Assembly (NCBI RefSeq): GCF_000348785.1
Contig: NC_020520.1
Span: forward strand, 2,108,001 to 2,172,000
Source of the DNA: Ilumatobacter coccineus YM16-304
GTDB taxonomy: Bacteria; Actinomycetota; Acidimicrobiia; Acidimicrobiales; Ilumatobacteraceae
Length of the DNA: 64,000 nt
Direction of reading: 5' to 3'
A model generated the notes under the pieces. The model searched no databases, had not been told where the DNA came from, and saw only the letters and a program-made list of their open reading frames with translations. Within the stretch, counting starts at the first letter, position 1; each line of letters starts with the position of its first letter. This document shows positions 7,231 to 15,568 of the stretch, piece by piece. The translations under genes and the position numbers were made by a program.

Positions 7231-8715
7231 TCAGAACTCCAACGCCGAGAGTTCCGGATGCCACTCGCCGGCCCGTTCGAGGGCATCGCCCCAGCGTGAG
7301 CGCAGTGCCGCGCGGTCGACGGTGGGGGCGGGAGCGACGGTGTGTGCCGGGTTCCACAGTGATTCGATGTCGGAGACGTCGGTCCAGGTGCCGATGGCGA
7401 GCCCGGCGAGGAATGCCGCTCCGACGGTCGTGGCGTCGGACACTGGCGACACTTCGACCTGCCTGCCGGTCACGTCGGCGAGGGTCTGGACGAGGGTCGG
7501 ATTGGCCGACATGCCGCCGTCGATCCGCAGTGTGTCGACCTCGACGCCGGTGTCGGAGGTGGCGGCGTCGAGCAGGTCGGCGCTGCGCTGAGCGATGCCG
7601 TCGAGCACGGCCCGCACGATGTGCGACCGCTCGGTCCCTCGCGTGAGGCCGAGCAGTGTTCCGCGTGCGCCGTAGTCCCACCGGGGCGTGCCCAGCCCGA
7701 GCAGCGCCGGGACGTAGACGACGCCGCCGGCATCGGCGCAACCCGATGCCACGTCGTGACTCTCGGCGGGAGTGTCGATGAGCCGGAGGTCGTCGCGGAG
7801 CCACTCGATGTTGGTGCCCGCCGACAGCATGATCCCCTCGGCGCCCCACGAGAGCGCGCCGTCGAGTTGCCACGTGGGCAGGGCGTAGGTTCCGGCGTCG
7901 TTGCGGGCGATCTCGGTGGGAGCTGGGGCGCCGGTGAACATGTCGAGCATGCCGCCGGTGCCGAGCGTCAACTTGGCCAGCCCGGCACGAGTGCACGCCT
8001 GCCCGATCAACGAACCCTGCTGGTCGCCGACGAGCGCCGCGATCGGCGGTGAACCGGGAAGCGCGGCCGCCGCGGCGATCACACCGGAGGAGTCGACCAC
8101 CTGAGGGAGCACGCTGTGCGGGATGCCGAACGCGTCGAGGCGATCATCGGCCCACGACGACCCGTCGGCCGTGCGCATGCCGGTGGTGGTGGTCGACATG
8201 TTGGTCCCGTCCGACACGTGCACGGCACCGTCGGTCAGGACCCACGCGATCCAACTGTCGACCGTGCCGAATGCGAGATCGGTCGGGGCGGAGTCGCCGA
8301 GCCCGCCGAGAATCGACGCCAGTTTGGTGATCGACTGGTTCGGAGCGATGTTCCAGCCGCGTTCGGCCTTGGCCGTGATGCACTCGGTGATCGTGCGCAG
8401 ATCCTGCCACCCCAACCCCATCGCGACGGGCTCGCCGCTCGCTCGGTCCCACACCACGGTCGACGCGCGCTGACACGTGATGCCCACGGCGTCGACGGGT
8501 CGGTCGAGACGTCCCAGCACGCTGTGCGCCGCTTCGAGCACCTTGTCGGCCATCAGCCGAGCGTCGAACTCGACGAGGCCGTCGAACGGAACCGACGGCG
8601 GATTGGGCCGGTACTCGATGTCGACGATGCGCAGTTGCTCGTCGACCACCGCGGCGCGCAGCCCCGTGGTGCCGACGTCGATCACGAGGATCCGGGCGGC
8701 CGATGGCGTCGTCAT
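7231..8715 (-). CDS. FGGY-family carbohydrate kinase, substrate unknown
   Basis: A 494-residue, two-domain kinase. The N-terminal ATPase loop VIDVGTTGLRAAVVD begins near residue 11. The catalytic Asp is in GDQQGSLIGQ, and the C-terminal GG-rich phosphate site is present (DGGMSANPTLVQ). Overall it resembles glycerol kinase, but the glycerol-binding NQRET motif reads CQRAS, so the glutamate that contacts glycerol is replaced by alanine. The Trp of GWQDLRT is kept. A different polyol or sugar substrate is likely. The ATG overlaps the stop of the upstream membrane-protein gene (ATGA). A canonical glycerol kinase is encoded separately at 25144-26649. Confidence 0.85.
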   Translation of the reverse strand: MTTPSAARILVIDVGTTGLRAAVVDEQLRIVDIEYRPNPPSVPFDGLVEFDARLMADKVLEAAHSVLGRLDRPVDAVGITCQRASTVVWDRASGEPVAMGLGWQDLRTITECITAKAERGWNIAPNQSITKLASILGGLGDSAPTDLAFGTVDSWIAWVLTDGAVHVSDGTNMSTTTTGMRTADGSSWADDRLDAFGIPHSVLPQVVDSSGVIAAAAALPGSPPIAALVGDQQGSLIGQACTRAGLAKLTLGTGGMLDMFTGAPAPTEIARNDAGTYALPTWQLDGALSWGAEGIMLSAGTNIEWLRDDLRLIDTPAESHDVASGCADAGGVVYVPALLGLGTPRWDYGARGTLLGLTRGTERSHIVRAVLDGIAQRSADLLDAATSDTGVEVDTLRIDGGMSANPTLVQTLADVTGRQVEVSPVSDATTVGAAFLAGLAIGTWTDVSDIESLWNPAHTVAPAPTVDRAALRSRWGDALERAGEWHPELSALEF

Positions 8716-9164
8716 CGGCGTGACGACGGCACCACGCCGCGCATCTGCAGTCGGTTGCCCAGAAACCCACCGATGATGCCGCACAGCAGCACCACCGAGA
8801 AGGTGAAGAAGATGCCGAACCACGGCACCTCGGTGCCGCGTGCGAGTCGGACGACGACGAACACGACCTCGACGACCAGAAACGTGGCGGCGGCGGTGAC
8901 CACCGCATGACTCAGCGGCGTACCGGTGCGCTGTACCCATGCTGCGCATCCGGCGCCGACCACGAAGAAGAACAGGAAGATCACGAAGAACAGACCGTTG
9001 AGTCCGCCGCTGTCGCTCCCGACGACCGCGGCCAACACGCGGAACGGCACCGCGAGGGTGACGCACACCATCGCCCCGGCGCGCAGCGCGTCGAGATCCC
9101 ACCGTCCGGGCATCACCGATCGGATCGTGTCGAGGCGCTCGGACTCGGCGTTGGGGTCGTCCAC
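8712..9164 (-). CDS. Four-helix integral membrane protein of unknown function
   Basis: A 150-residue protein with about four hydrophobic segments (near residues 28-50, 55-75, 85-105 and 113-140), a short acidic N-terminus and a basic C-terminus. I recognise no family. It overlaps the FGGY kinase by four bases, so the two are translationally coupled and could share a function such as uptake or sensing of the kinase substrate; that is inference from position only. The GTG start has CACGAT (complement of 9171-9176) six bases upstream, consistent with a leaderless mRNA. Confidence 0.65.
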   Translation of the reverse strand: MDDPNAESERLDTIRSVMPGRWDLDALRAGAMVCVTLAVPFRVLAAVVGSDSGGLNGLFFVIFLFFFVVGAGCAAWVQRTGTPLSHAVVTAAATFLVVEVVFVVVRLARGTEVPWFGIFFTFSVVLLCGIIGGFLGNRLQMRGVVPSSRR

Positions 9165-9318
9165 GCCCCGATCGTGTCACCCCGAGACCGCCGGAGCGAA
9201 CTTTCTCGTCGAACTCTCGAACTTTCACGTCGATCCGGCGTGTCACCCGAACGCGACGCGGGCCACTGCGGCGCCGAGCCGGTCGGAGCCTGACGGAATC
9301 CGGCAGACTCGACACCAG

Positions 9319-9759
9319 ATGAGTTCCCCCGCGTCACGCCCTCCGAATCTCCCGCTGTCCGACTCGCGCACTCATGGCCACCTCACCGATGCGCTCGCCT
9401 CCGCCGGAGTCACCGCACTCCGGCTGCTCTGGTTCGCGCAGCAGGCCGACGTCGAGGGGCGACCCGCCGACGCGCGTCGTTTCCGCTCCACTGCCGACGA
9501 CGTCACCAGCAATGCGTTCGGACTCCTCGAACATCTCGCCGACGTGGGCGACCCGCTCACCGGGCTCCCGATCGACGACACCGACGAACACCTCGCGGCC
9601 GGTGTCGCCGGCGAACGACTCGCCGGCGACGCGCTCGCCGCCGCTGCCTCCACCGCGCGAGACGAGGGATTCGCCGACGTCGCGGACTGGTTCGTCACGC
9701 TCTCGGAGGCCGCCGAGCGCCACGCGAGCAAGCTGTCGAGCCCGAACAACGGTTCGTGA
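9319..9759 (+). CDS. Rubrerythrin-like protein lacking most diiron ligands
   Basis: A 146-residue protein that follows rubrerythrin along its length: LTDAL..., FAQQADVEGRPADARRFRSTA, AFGLLEHLADVGDPLTG, then AGERLAGD and EGFADVADWF. The residues that bind iron in rubrerythrins are mostly changed. The first-helix GES site reads SAG, and the E-x-x-H site of the second helix reads DDVTSN. Only Glu residues in AGER and EAAERH remain in the second half. No rubredoxin domain is present. It is therefore probably not a normal peroxidase and may be structural or regulatory. It precedes an Fe-S oxidoreductase gene by 99 bp, an arrangement seen with true rubrerythrins. Confidence 0.72.
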   Translation: MSSPASRPPNLPLSDSRTHGHLTDALASAGVTALRLLWFAQQADVEGRPADARRFRSTADDVTSNAFGLLEHLADVGDPLTGLPIDDTDEHLAAGVAGERLAGDALAAAASTARDEGFADVADWFVTLSEAAERHASKLSSPNNGS

Positions 9760-9858
9760 CGAAGAAGTTGCCGATTTCGCGGTGATCCGGCCGTGATCCG
9801 GTGACACTCGGGGCATCGCTGCCGTACGCTGATCGCCAGTGCCACCAGCGAGTATCCG

Positions 9859-11178
9859 ATGACCCCGGTCGACGACCCGAACCACGACCTGTACCTCGAC
9901 GAGGCCGCGACGCGTAGCGAGATGGCGCGGGTCTTCGACGTGTGCAACAGCTGTCGCCGGTGCGTCGACCTGTGTTCGTCGTTCCCGACGCTGTTCGAGA
10001 TGCTCGACCGCTTCGACGACCACGCGGCCGGCAACATGACGCCCGCCCAGCAGGACGCGGTGGTCGACGCCTGCTTCCAGTGCACGCTGTGCTCGGTGGG
10101 CTGCCCGCACGGTCCCGGCACCGACGACGCCGTCGACATGCCGCGGCTGATGCTCCGTGCCACGGCCATGCAACTCGACAACGGGCACCGAGGCACCCGA
10201 GACAAGATCACCGCACAGTTCCTCGGGCGCGCCGACCTCGTGGGTCGGCTCAACACCCGCACCGCTGCGGCGGCCAACAAGGTCGTCGAAGCCCCTGCCG
10301 GCTCGTGGCTCCGCAGACTGCACTCCCGCCTCACCGGCATCACGGCGACCCGACGGCTCCCGACCTACGCCACCGAGCGCTTCAGCACCTGGTTCGCTCG
10401 CCGGCCGCGCATCACGATGCAGAAGAAGCAGGCCTCGGTCACGCTGTTCCCGACCTGCCTCGTGGAGTACCAGGCGACCGACGTCGGCAAGGATCTCGTC
10501 AAGGTGTACGAGCGCAACGGCATCGAATGCGGTGTGTCGAACGCCAAGTGCTGCGGAGCCCCGTGGCTCCACGCCGGCGAGGTCGACCGCTTCGCCAAGT
10601 TGGCAGCGCACAACGTCGCCACCCTCGCCGACGAGGTCCGCTCGGGCACCCCGATCGTGGTGCCGCAGCCGACGTGCAGCCACGTCGTCAAACACCACTA
10701 CGCCGAGCACGTGCCGGAGTCGTCACGCGCCGACGCCGAACTCGTCGCGGCGCACACCTACGACGCCGCCGAGTACCTGATGATGTTGCACCGCGGCGAC
10801 GACTACGTGCTCGACACCGATTTCACCGGTTCCGTCCCGCGGACGATCACGTATCACGCTCCGAGTCACCTCCGCTCGCAGGAGACGGGTCTCACGAGTC
10901 GCGACCTCATGCGGCTCACCGGGGCGCGCATCGCAGTCATCCAGCAGAGCGCCGGAATCGAGAGCCTGTGGGGGTATCGGGCCGCCGACGACACCATCGC
11001 GAGCGATCAGGCGCGACGGTTCATCAGCGCCGTCGAACGAGTGCACGCGCAACAGTCGGGCGCGGTCGCCGGTGACTGCCATCTCGCCAACACGGTGATC
11101 GCCGAACACACCGAGCTCGTCGCCGTGCACCCGATTCAGATCATCGCTCGCGCGTACGGCATCCCCGGCTCCTCCTGA
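9859..11178 (+). CDS. Fe-S oxidoreductase (two 4Fe-4S clusters plus CCG domain), GlpC/GlcF-like
   Basis: A 439-residue protein. Two ferredoxin-type cluster sites lie near the N-terminus: C-x2-C-x2-C-x3-C in CNSCRRCVDLC and again in CFQCTLCSVGCP. The C-terminal half has a CCG cysteine-rich domain (KCCGAPWLH). The second repeat keeps the surrounding pattern (GIESLWGYRA) but has no cysteine at the usual place, then DCHLANT. Members of this family pass electrons in complexes such as anaerobic glycerol-3-phosphate dehydrogenase or glycolate oxidase. No dehydrogenase subunit is nearby, so the partner is unknown. It is probably linked with the rubrerythrin-like gene upstream. Confidence 0.82.
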   Translation: MTPVDDPNHDLYLDEAATRSEMARVFDVCNSCRRCVDLCSSFPTLFEMLDRFDDHAAGNMTPAQQDAVVDACFQCTLCSVGCPHGPGTDDAVDMPRLMLRATAMQLDNGHRGTRDKITAQFLGRADLVGRLNTRTAAAANKVVEAPAGSWLRRLHSRLTGITATRRLPTYATERFSTWFARRPRITMQKKQASVTLFPTCLVEYQATDVGKDLVKVYERNGIECGVSNAKCCGAPWLHAGEVDRFAKLAAHNVATLADEVRSGTPIVVPQPTCSHVVKHHYAEHVPESSRADAELVAAHTYDAAEYLMMLHRGDDYVLDTDFTGSVPRTITYHAPSHLRSQETGLTSRDLMRLTGARIAVIQQSAGIESLWGYRAADDTIASDQARRFISAVERVHAQQSGAVAGDCHLANTVIAEHTELVAVHPIQIIARAYGIPGSS

Positions 11179-11413
11179 TCGCGCCGGACGTCGTGATCGG
11201 TGCGGCGTCGCCGCGTCGGCTGACGGGAGCGAACGGGTCGAGCGGAGCGGCCGCACGGCGCCGACATCCGACGCCCTCAGGGCCATCTCGGGCGGTCGGC
11301 CCAGCTCAGCGCGGTCGGTGCGACGCCCCGACAAGTGCCGGACTGTCGTCAGAATGTCTCAAAGTTTCCTCTGGCGCGCGGGCGAATCGCGATCTATGGT
11401 CGCGTTTCATCAA

Positions 11414-11434
11414 GGCGAGCAGGGGGTGCTCGCC
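11414..11434 (+). promoter_or_regulatory. Perfect hairpin in the whiB leader
   Basis: GGCGAGCA and TGCTCGCC pair perfectly around a GGGGG loop, 35 bases before the GTG start. A possible -10, TATGGT, lies at 11395-11400, so the hairpin would be in the 5' untranslated region. The rest of 11179-11413 holds nothing else I can identify. Confidence 0.45.
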
Positions 11435-11469
11435 ACCTACAGCCAGATGACCAATGGGGGTCTTGGAAC

Positions 11470-11718
11470 GTGTCGCTACAACAGGTGGACGAAGCGAAGT
11501 GGTTCGATCTCGGTGCTTGCCGAGGTCTCGAAGCGGCGATCTTCTATCCAGATGACGAAGAGAGTGCAGTCTCGGCGAAAGCCGTCTGCGAATCCTGCCA
11601 CGTGAAGGTGTCGTGTCTCGAGCACGCGCTCGCCAACCGGGAGAAGGCCGGCGTGTGGGGCGGCGCCACCGAGCGCGACCGCCGACGCATCGTGCGCCAG
11701 CGCCGCAAGTCGGCCTAG
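11470..11718 (+). CDS. WhiB-family Fe-S transcriptional regulator
   Basis: An 82-residue protein with the four conserved cysteines of the family at residues 17, 40, 43 and 49 (C, then CESC, then C after five residues). These bind a 4Fe-4S cluster. The GVWGG turn at residues 61-65 and the basic C-terminus (RDRRRIVRQRRKSA) are the WhiB DNA-binding elements. WhiB proteins act with the primary sigma factor to control division, redox or antibiotic responses in actinobacteria; which subclass this is cannot be decided here. The GTG was chosen because the homologous region begins there; a G-rich stretch about 12 bases upstream could serve as ribosome-binding site. Confidence 0.9.
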   Translation: MSLQQVDEAKWFDLGACRGLEAAIFYPDDEESAVSAKAVCESCHVKVSCLEHALANREKAGVWGGATERDRRRIVRQRRKSA

Positions 11719-11845
11719 CCAGTCACCGGCCGTCGAACCGCTCGTTCGCCCGGCCGTCGAGATCAGCACTGCCCGCGAACTTGCCCATCGTCGCGCCCGA
11801 ATCGATGCACCGGGGCTCCGCTCCGGCGGCCTACCATCTGCCCGT

Positions 11846-12904
11846 ATGTCTGCACTCGAGAAACATGGTGGCTGGCCGCGGTTGATCGGTGACCTGCTCG
11901 CCGGAAACGACCTGAGTGCCGATGCTGCGGGTGCGGCGATGACCGAGATCCTGTCGGGATCGGCGACCCCGGCACAGATCGCCGGATTCGTGGTCGCGCT
12001 GCGCGCGAAGGGCGAGTCGAGTGACGAACTGGCAGCGATGCTGCGCGTCGCACTCGTCGCCGGTGCGGCCGTGCCGCTCACCGAAGCCGAACGCGCCGAC
12101 GCCATCGACGTGGTCGGCACTGGTGGCGACGGATCGCATTCGATCAACGTGTCGACCATGGCGGCCATCGTCGCCGCCGGCGCCGGCGTGCCGGTGTGCA
12201 AACACGGCAATCGTTCGGCGTCGTCGAAGTGCGGCACGGCCGACGTGCTCGAGTTGCTCGGCGTCGCCATCGAGCAGACCCCCGACGGCGTGGCCGCGTG
12301 CCTGCGCGAAGCCGGCATCGCGTTCTGCATGGCGCCGATGTTCCATCCGGCATTCCGTTTCGCCGGCCCACCGCGCCGTGAGATGGGCGTGCCGACCGTC
12401 TTCAACCTGCTCGGCCCGATGGCCAACCCGGGCCGCGTCAAGCGGCAGTTGATCGGCGTCGCCGACCCGGCGTTCGCCCGACCGATGATCGAAGCGCTGC
12501 GCACACAGGGCCTCACCTCGGCCTGGGTCGTGCACGGCGACGGACTCGACGAACTCACGACCGCCGGCACCTCCGACGTACTCGAACTGAGCGGCGGCGA
12601 GATCTCGTCGTTCACCGTCGACCCGTCGGCGCTCGGCCTGGCCCCGGCCACCGCTCGTGATCTGCGTGGCGGCGAACCCGAGGAGAACGCCGAGGCGGTG
12701 CGCCGCGTGCTCGCCGGTGACGCCGGTCCGCACCGCGACGTCGTCCTCCTCAACGCAGCGGCAGCGCTCGTCGTGGCGGGCCGCGCCGACGATCTCGTCG
12801 CCGGACTCGACCAAGCTGCAGCAGCGATCGACAGCGGAGCGGCGCAGCGGTCGCTCGACGCATTCGTCACCGTGTCGCAGGCACAACCGCAGGCGGCGAG
12901 TTGA
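11846..12904 (+). CDS. trpD: Anthranilate phosphoribosyltransferase
   Basis: A 352-residue enzyme that transfers the phosphoribosyl group from PRPP to anthranilate in tryptophan synthesis. The PRPP/Mg motif is present (DVVGTGGDG, about residues 92-100), followed by NVSTMAAIVAAGAGVPVCKH and GNRSASSKCGTADVLELLG, all diagnostic for TrpD. Length is normal. No other trp gene is adjacent. The ATG has TACCAT (11832-11837) eight bases upstream and no Shine-Dalgarno, so it is probably leaderless. Its stop overlaps the TTG start of the homoserine kinase gene, giving a two-gene amino-acid operon. Confidence 0.95.
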   Translation: MSALEKHGGWPRLIGDLLAGNDLSADAAGAAMTEILSGSATPAQIAGFVVALRAKGESSDELAAMLRVALVAGAAVPLTEAERADAIDVVGTGGDGSHSINVSTMAAIVAAGAGVPVCKHGNRSASSKCGTADVLELLGVAIEQTPDGVAACLREAGIAFCMAPMFHPAFRFAGPPRREMGVPTVFNLLGPMANPGRVKRQLIGVADPAFARPMIEALRTQGLTSAWVVHGDGLDELTTAGTSDVLELSGGEISSFTVDPSALGLAPATARDLRGGEPEENAEAVRRVLAGDAGPHRDVVLLNAAAALVVAGRADDLVAGLDQAAAAIDSGAAQRSLDAFVTVSQAQPQAAS

Positions 12905-13752
12905 CCACCTCCGGTCTCACGGTCAGGGCCCCGGCGTCGTCGGCCAACCTCGGCGCCGGGTTCGACATCTTCGGCATGGCCGTCGGTCTCCATGCCGACA
13001 TCGGCACGGGGGACGCTCCCGACGGAGCGCAGCAGATCGACGAGCACCATCCCGCCCGTGAGGCCTTCGCGCTGCTCGGCGGCACCGGGCCGATCTGGCT
13101 GCGTTGCAACATTCCGATGGCACGCGGTCTCGGGTTCAGTGGTGCGGTCCGTGTGGCGGGTGCCGCGCTCGCGGTGTGCCAACTCGCAGCCGACCCGACC
13201 CAGGCCGTCGCCGAACGCTCGAACGACATCCTCGACGTCACGACCCGACTCGAAGGCCACGGTGACAACGTCGCCGCCTCGCTGTTCGGTGGCGTCACCG
13301 CCTACGTCGACCCCGAAGCACGGCCGTTCGCCGTCGGGCCGGTCCTCGGGTCCGCCCGGTTCGTGGCCTGGATCCCCGACGTGACGACCTCGACCGACAA
13401 GTCACGCAAGACGCTCGCGCCGATGGTCGATCGGGCCTCGGCGGTGTTCAACATCGGACGGGCCGTCCAGTTCGCGCTCGCCTTCGCGCACGACGACCCG
13501 GCGATGCTCGTCGACGCCACCGCTGATCGCCTGCACCAATCGGCGCGACTCCCGCTCGTCCCCGGCGCCGCCGAGGCCATCGCAACCGGTGTCGCAGCGG
13601 GAGCCTGGTGTGCGTGGCTCTCCGGAAGCGGGCCGACGGTCGGGATGCTGGCCGGCCCCGAGGTCGCCGACGAGGTGGCTGCCAGCCTTCCCGACGGCGG
13701 CCACACCAAGGTGCTCCCCATCGACCCGAACGGCGCCCACCTCCTCACCTGA
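12901..13752 (+). CDS. thrB: Homoserine kinase (GHMP family)
   Basis: A 283-residue GHMP kinase that phosphorylates homoserine in threonine synthesis. The N-terminus TVRAPASSANLGAGFDIFG is typical of ThrB. The GHMP phosphate loop PMARGLGFSGAVR lies near residues 75-87, and the C-terminal LSGSGPT motif near residue 240. The start is TTG, overlapping the trpD stop (TTGA), which indicates coupled translation. It is slightly shorter than many homologues but all motifs are present. It ends just before a tandem hairpin that separates it from a convergent gene. Confidence 0.88.
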   Translation: MTTSGLTVRAPASSANLGAGFDIFGMAVGLHADIGTGDAPDGAQQIDEHHPAREAFALLGGTGPIWLRCNIPMARGLGFSGAVRVAGAALAVCQLAADPTQAVAERSNDILDVTTRLEGHGDNVAASLFGGVTAYVDPEARPFAVGPVLGSARFVAWIPDVTTSTDKSRKTLAPMVDRASAVFNIGRAVQFALAFAHDDPAMLVDATADRLHQSARLPLVPGAAEAIATGVAAGAWCAWLSGSGPTVGMLAGPEVADEVAASLPDGGHTKVLPIDPNGAHLLT

Positions 13753-13783
13753 CGGACGCTTTGTCTCAGAGACAAACCGTCCG
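13753..13783. terminator. TTTGTCTC-core hairpin, copy A of a tandem pair
   Basis: CGGACG and CGTCCG form the outer stem; TTTGTCTC and GAGACAAA form the inner stem around a single A. It starts on the base after the thrB stop codon. With its neighbour it probably acts as a bidirectional terminator between convergent genes. Confidence 0.6.
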
Positions 13784-13813
13784 CCCGGTTTGTCTCTGAG
13801 ACAAAGCGGGCGG
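13781..13813. terminator. TTTGTCTC-core hairpin, copy B of a tandem pair
   Basis: CCGCCCG and CGGGCGG form the outer stem; TTTGTCTC and GAGACAAA form the inner stem around a single T. It shares CCG (13781-13783) with copy A and ends on the base before the stop codon of the minus-strand exonuclease gene. The outer arms differ in sequence from copy A but keep their pairing, so the hairpin itself appears to be maintained. Confidence 0.6.
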
Positions 13814-15487
13814 TCAGGCGGCGCGGGGGATGGGCGGGATCTCGGTGGTGGCGTGGACGGGGAACGACCAGGCGCCGCTGCACGAGACGTGCAACTGCTC
13901 GGCCCGCTTGTCGAAGAACTTGGCCAAGCACAGCGCCTCGTCGGCGTGCACGCGGGGCGTGGGGCGGCCCGACTCGATCACGTCGAGCGCTTCGATCGGG
14001 AGCGCAGCCGTGAGGCGCCCGGCCGCACGGACGTCGACCAACCGGCCGGCCGACACGACCCACGTCGTGTCGCCGAGCGTGACCTCGGCATCACCGATCT
14101 CGCCGAGCGCCCGGAGCAGTGAGGTTCGTCGAATGGCTCCCAACACGGCCGACAAGCGGTCACGTGTCATCGCCGCTTCTTCGAATCGCTGCTGGCCCGC
14201 CAGGTCGGTCATCCGGCTCCGGAGCGCGTCGACGACGTACGCCGGATCACCGAACATCGCTCGCTTCGCCTGCTCGACGCACGCTGCGTACTCGCGGGCG
14301 TCGGCCGTGCCCGAACACGGGCAGTGCGCCACACCCAACTGAGCGGCGCTGCACACCGGGGCACTCGGATCGGGCCGGTGATCGCGCGCCAACCGTTGCG
14401 TACACCGGCGTAGCGGCAGTGCCGTGTGCAGCCCGTCGACCACCAGGGCGGCCATCTTGCGTGACGGGAGCGGGCCGAGGTGGACGCCGGTCTTCGCCGG
14501 GTTCTTCACGACCGACAGCCGTGGCCAGGGCGATTCGGTGTCGAGTTTGACGTAGCAGTACTTCGCCGCCGTGGTGCCGCGCCGGTTGTAGCGCGGCATC
14601 GACGTGCCGATGATGCGTGTCTCGACGATCTCGGCGGTCAGCGGATCGGGGAGTTCGATGTGCGTCACCGTCTTCATCTCGCGCAGCATCGGGCCGATCT
14701 TGCGCCGGTCGTCGCTTCCGAAATAGCTCCGCACCCGCTGGCGCAGGTTGGTCGCCTTGCCGACGTAGAGCACACGGTCGGCCGGATCGCGGAACATGTA
14801 GACACCCGGGGTGCGGGGGAGTGCCGCCGTCTGCTTCAGCTTGGCCGCGTTGGGATGCCCGCCGATCTTGCCCAGCGCGACCAGATCGTCGAGACCGAGC
14901 ACGCCCAGACCCGCGGCTCGCTCGATGAGCAGATGCAGTAGGTCGACGGTGGCGAGCGCGTCGTCGAGCGCTCGGTGGCTGGGCTGGTGCTCGAATCGGT
15001 AGCGCGAGGCGAGCGTGCCGAGTTTGCAGTTGGGCACCTCGTCACGCACGAGGCGACGAGCGAGGGGCACGGTGTCGATGACCGTGCCCGACCACGCCGG
15101 TCGATCGGCCCGGCGGAGCGCGGCGCGGATGAACCCCATGTCGAACGCCGAGTTGTGGGCGACGATCACCGAATCACCGATGAAGCTCAGCAGCGACGGC
15201 AACACGCTCTCGATCCGAGGTGCCGGTGCGACGAGCGAGTTCGTGAGCCCGGTGAGCACCGTGATCTGCGGCGGGATCGCCTTGCCCGGATTGACGAGCG
15301 TCTGAAACGTGCCGAGACGTTCGCCACCGCGTACCTTGACGGCACCGATCTCGGTGATCATGTCGTCGTTGCGGTTGCCGCCGGTGGTCTCGAGGTCGAG
15401 CACGCAGAACGTGACCTCGCAGAGAGGTACGCCCAGTTCATCGAACGAACGTTGCAGATTTTGGTGAGAACCGGCCCCAACTGGCAT
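13814..15487 (-). CDS. DEDDh exonuclease fused to GIY-YIG (UvrC-like) nuclease
   Basis: A 557-residue fusion. Residues about 25-190 form a DnaQ-type 3'-5' exonuclease with all acidic sites (VLDLETTG, HNSAFDMGF, HRALDDA). From about residue 215 a GIY-YIG domain begins (PGVYMFRDPADRVLYVGKATNLRQR), then a UvrC-like region and a UVR-like segment (RFEEAAMTRDRLSAV). Such fusions are known in actinobacteria and are thought to work in DNA repair, with the GIY-YIG part resembling Cho/UvrC. No UvrA/B-dependent neighbours are present. The ATG at 15487 is the only plausible start before motif I. It ends against the tandem hairpin it shares with thrB. Confidence 0.88.
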   Translation of the reverse strand: MPVGAGSHQNLQRSFDELGVPLCEVTFCVLDLETTGGNRNDDMITEIGAVKVRGGERLGTFQTLVNPGKAIPPQITVLTGLTNSLVAPAPRIESVLPSLLSFIGDSVIVAHNSAFDMGFIRAALRRADRPAWSGTVIDTVPLARRLVRDEVPNCKLGTLASRYRFEHQPSHRALDDALATVDLLHLLIERAAGLGVLGLDDLVALGKIGGHPNAAKLKQTAALPRTPGVYMFRDPADRVLYVGKATNLRQRVRSYFGSDDRRKIGPMLREMKTVTHIELPDPLTAEIVETRIIGTSMPRYNRRGTTAAKYCYVKLDTESPWPRLSVVKNPAKTGVHLGPLPSRKMAALVVDGLHTALPLRRCTQRLARDHRPDPSAPVCSAAQLGVAHCPCSGTADAREYAACVEQAKRAMFGDPAYVVDALRSRMTDLAGQQRFEEAAMTRDRLSAVLGAIRRTSLLRALGEIGDAEVTLGDTTWVVSAGRLVDVRAAGRLTAALPIEALDVIESGRPTPRVHADEALCLAKFFDKRAEQLHVSCSGAWSFPVHATTEIPPIPRAA

Positions 15488-15568
15488 CCCGGTCAGTCAA
15501 CACGAACAGATGTACCCACGTCAAGATCAACTCGGGGGTCGGCGTGAACGACCATGTAGCGTGAGGTC

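Noticed and set aside
9839-9841. GTG start for the Fe-S protein eight bases after TACGCT
   Set aside because: It is not in frame with the cluster-binding residues; the ATG at 9859 is in frame.
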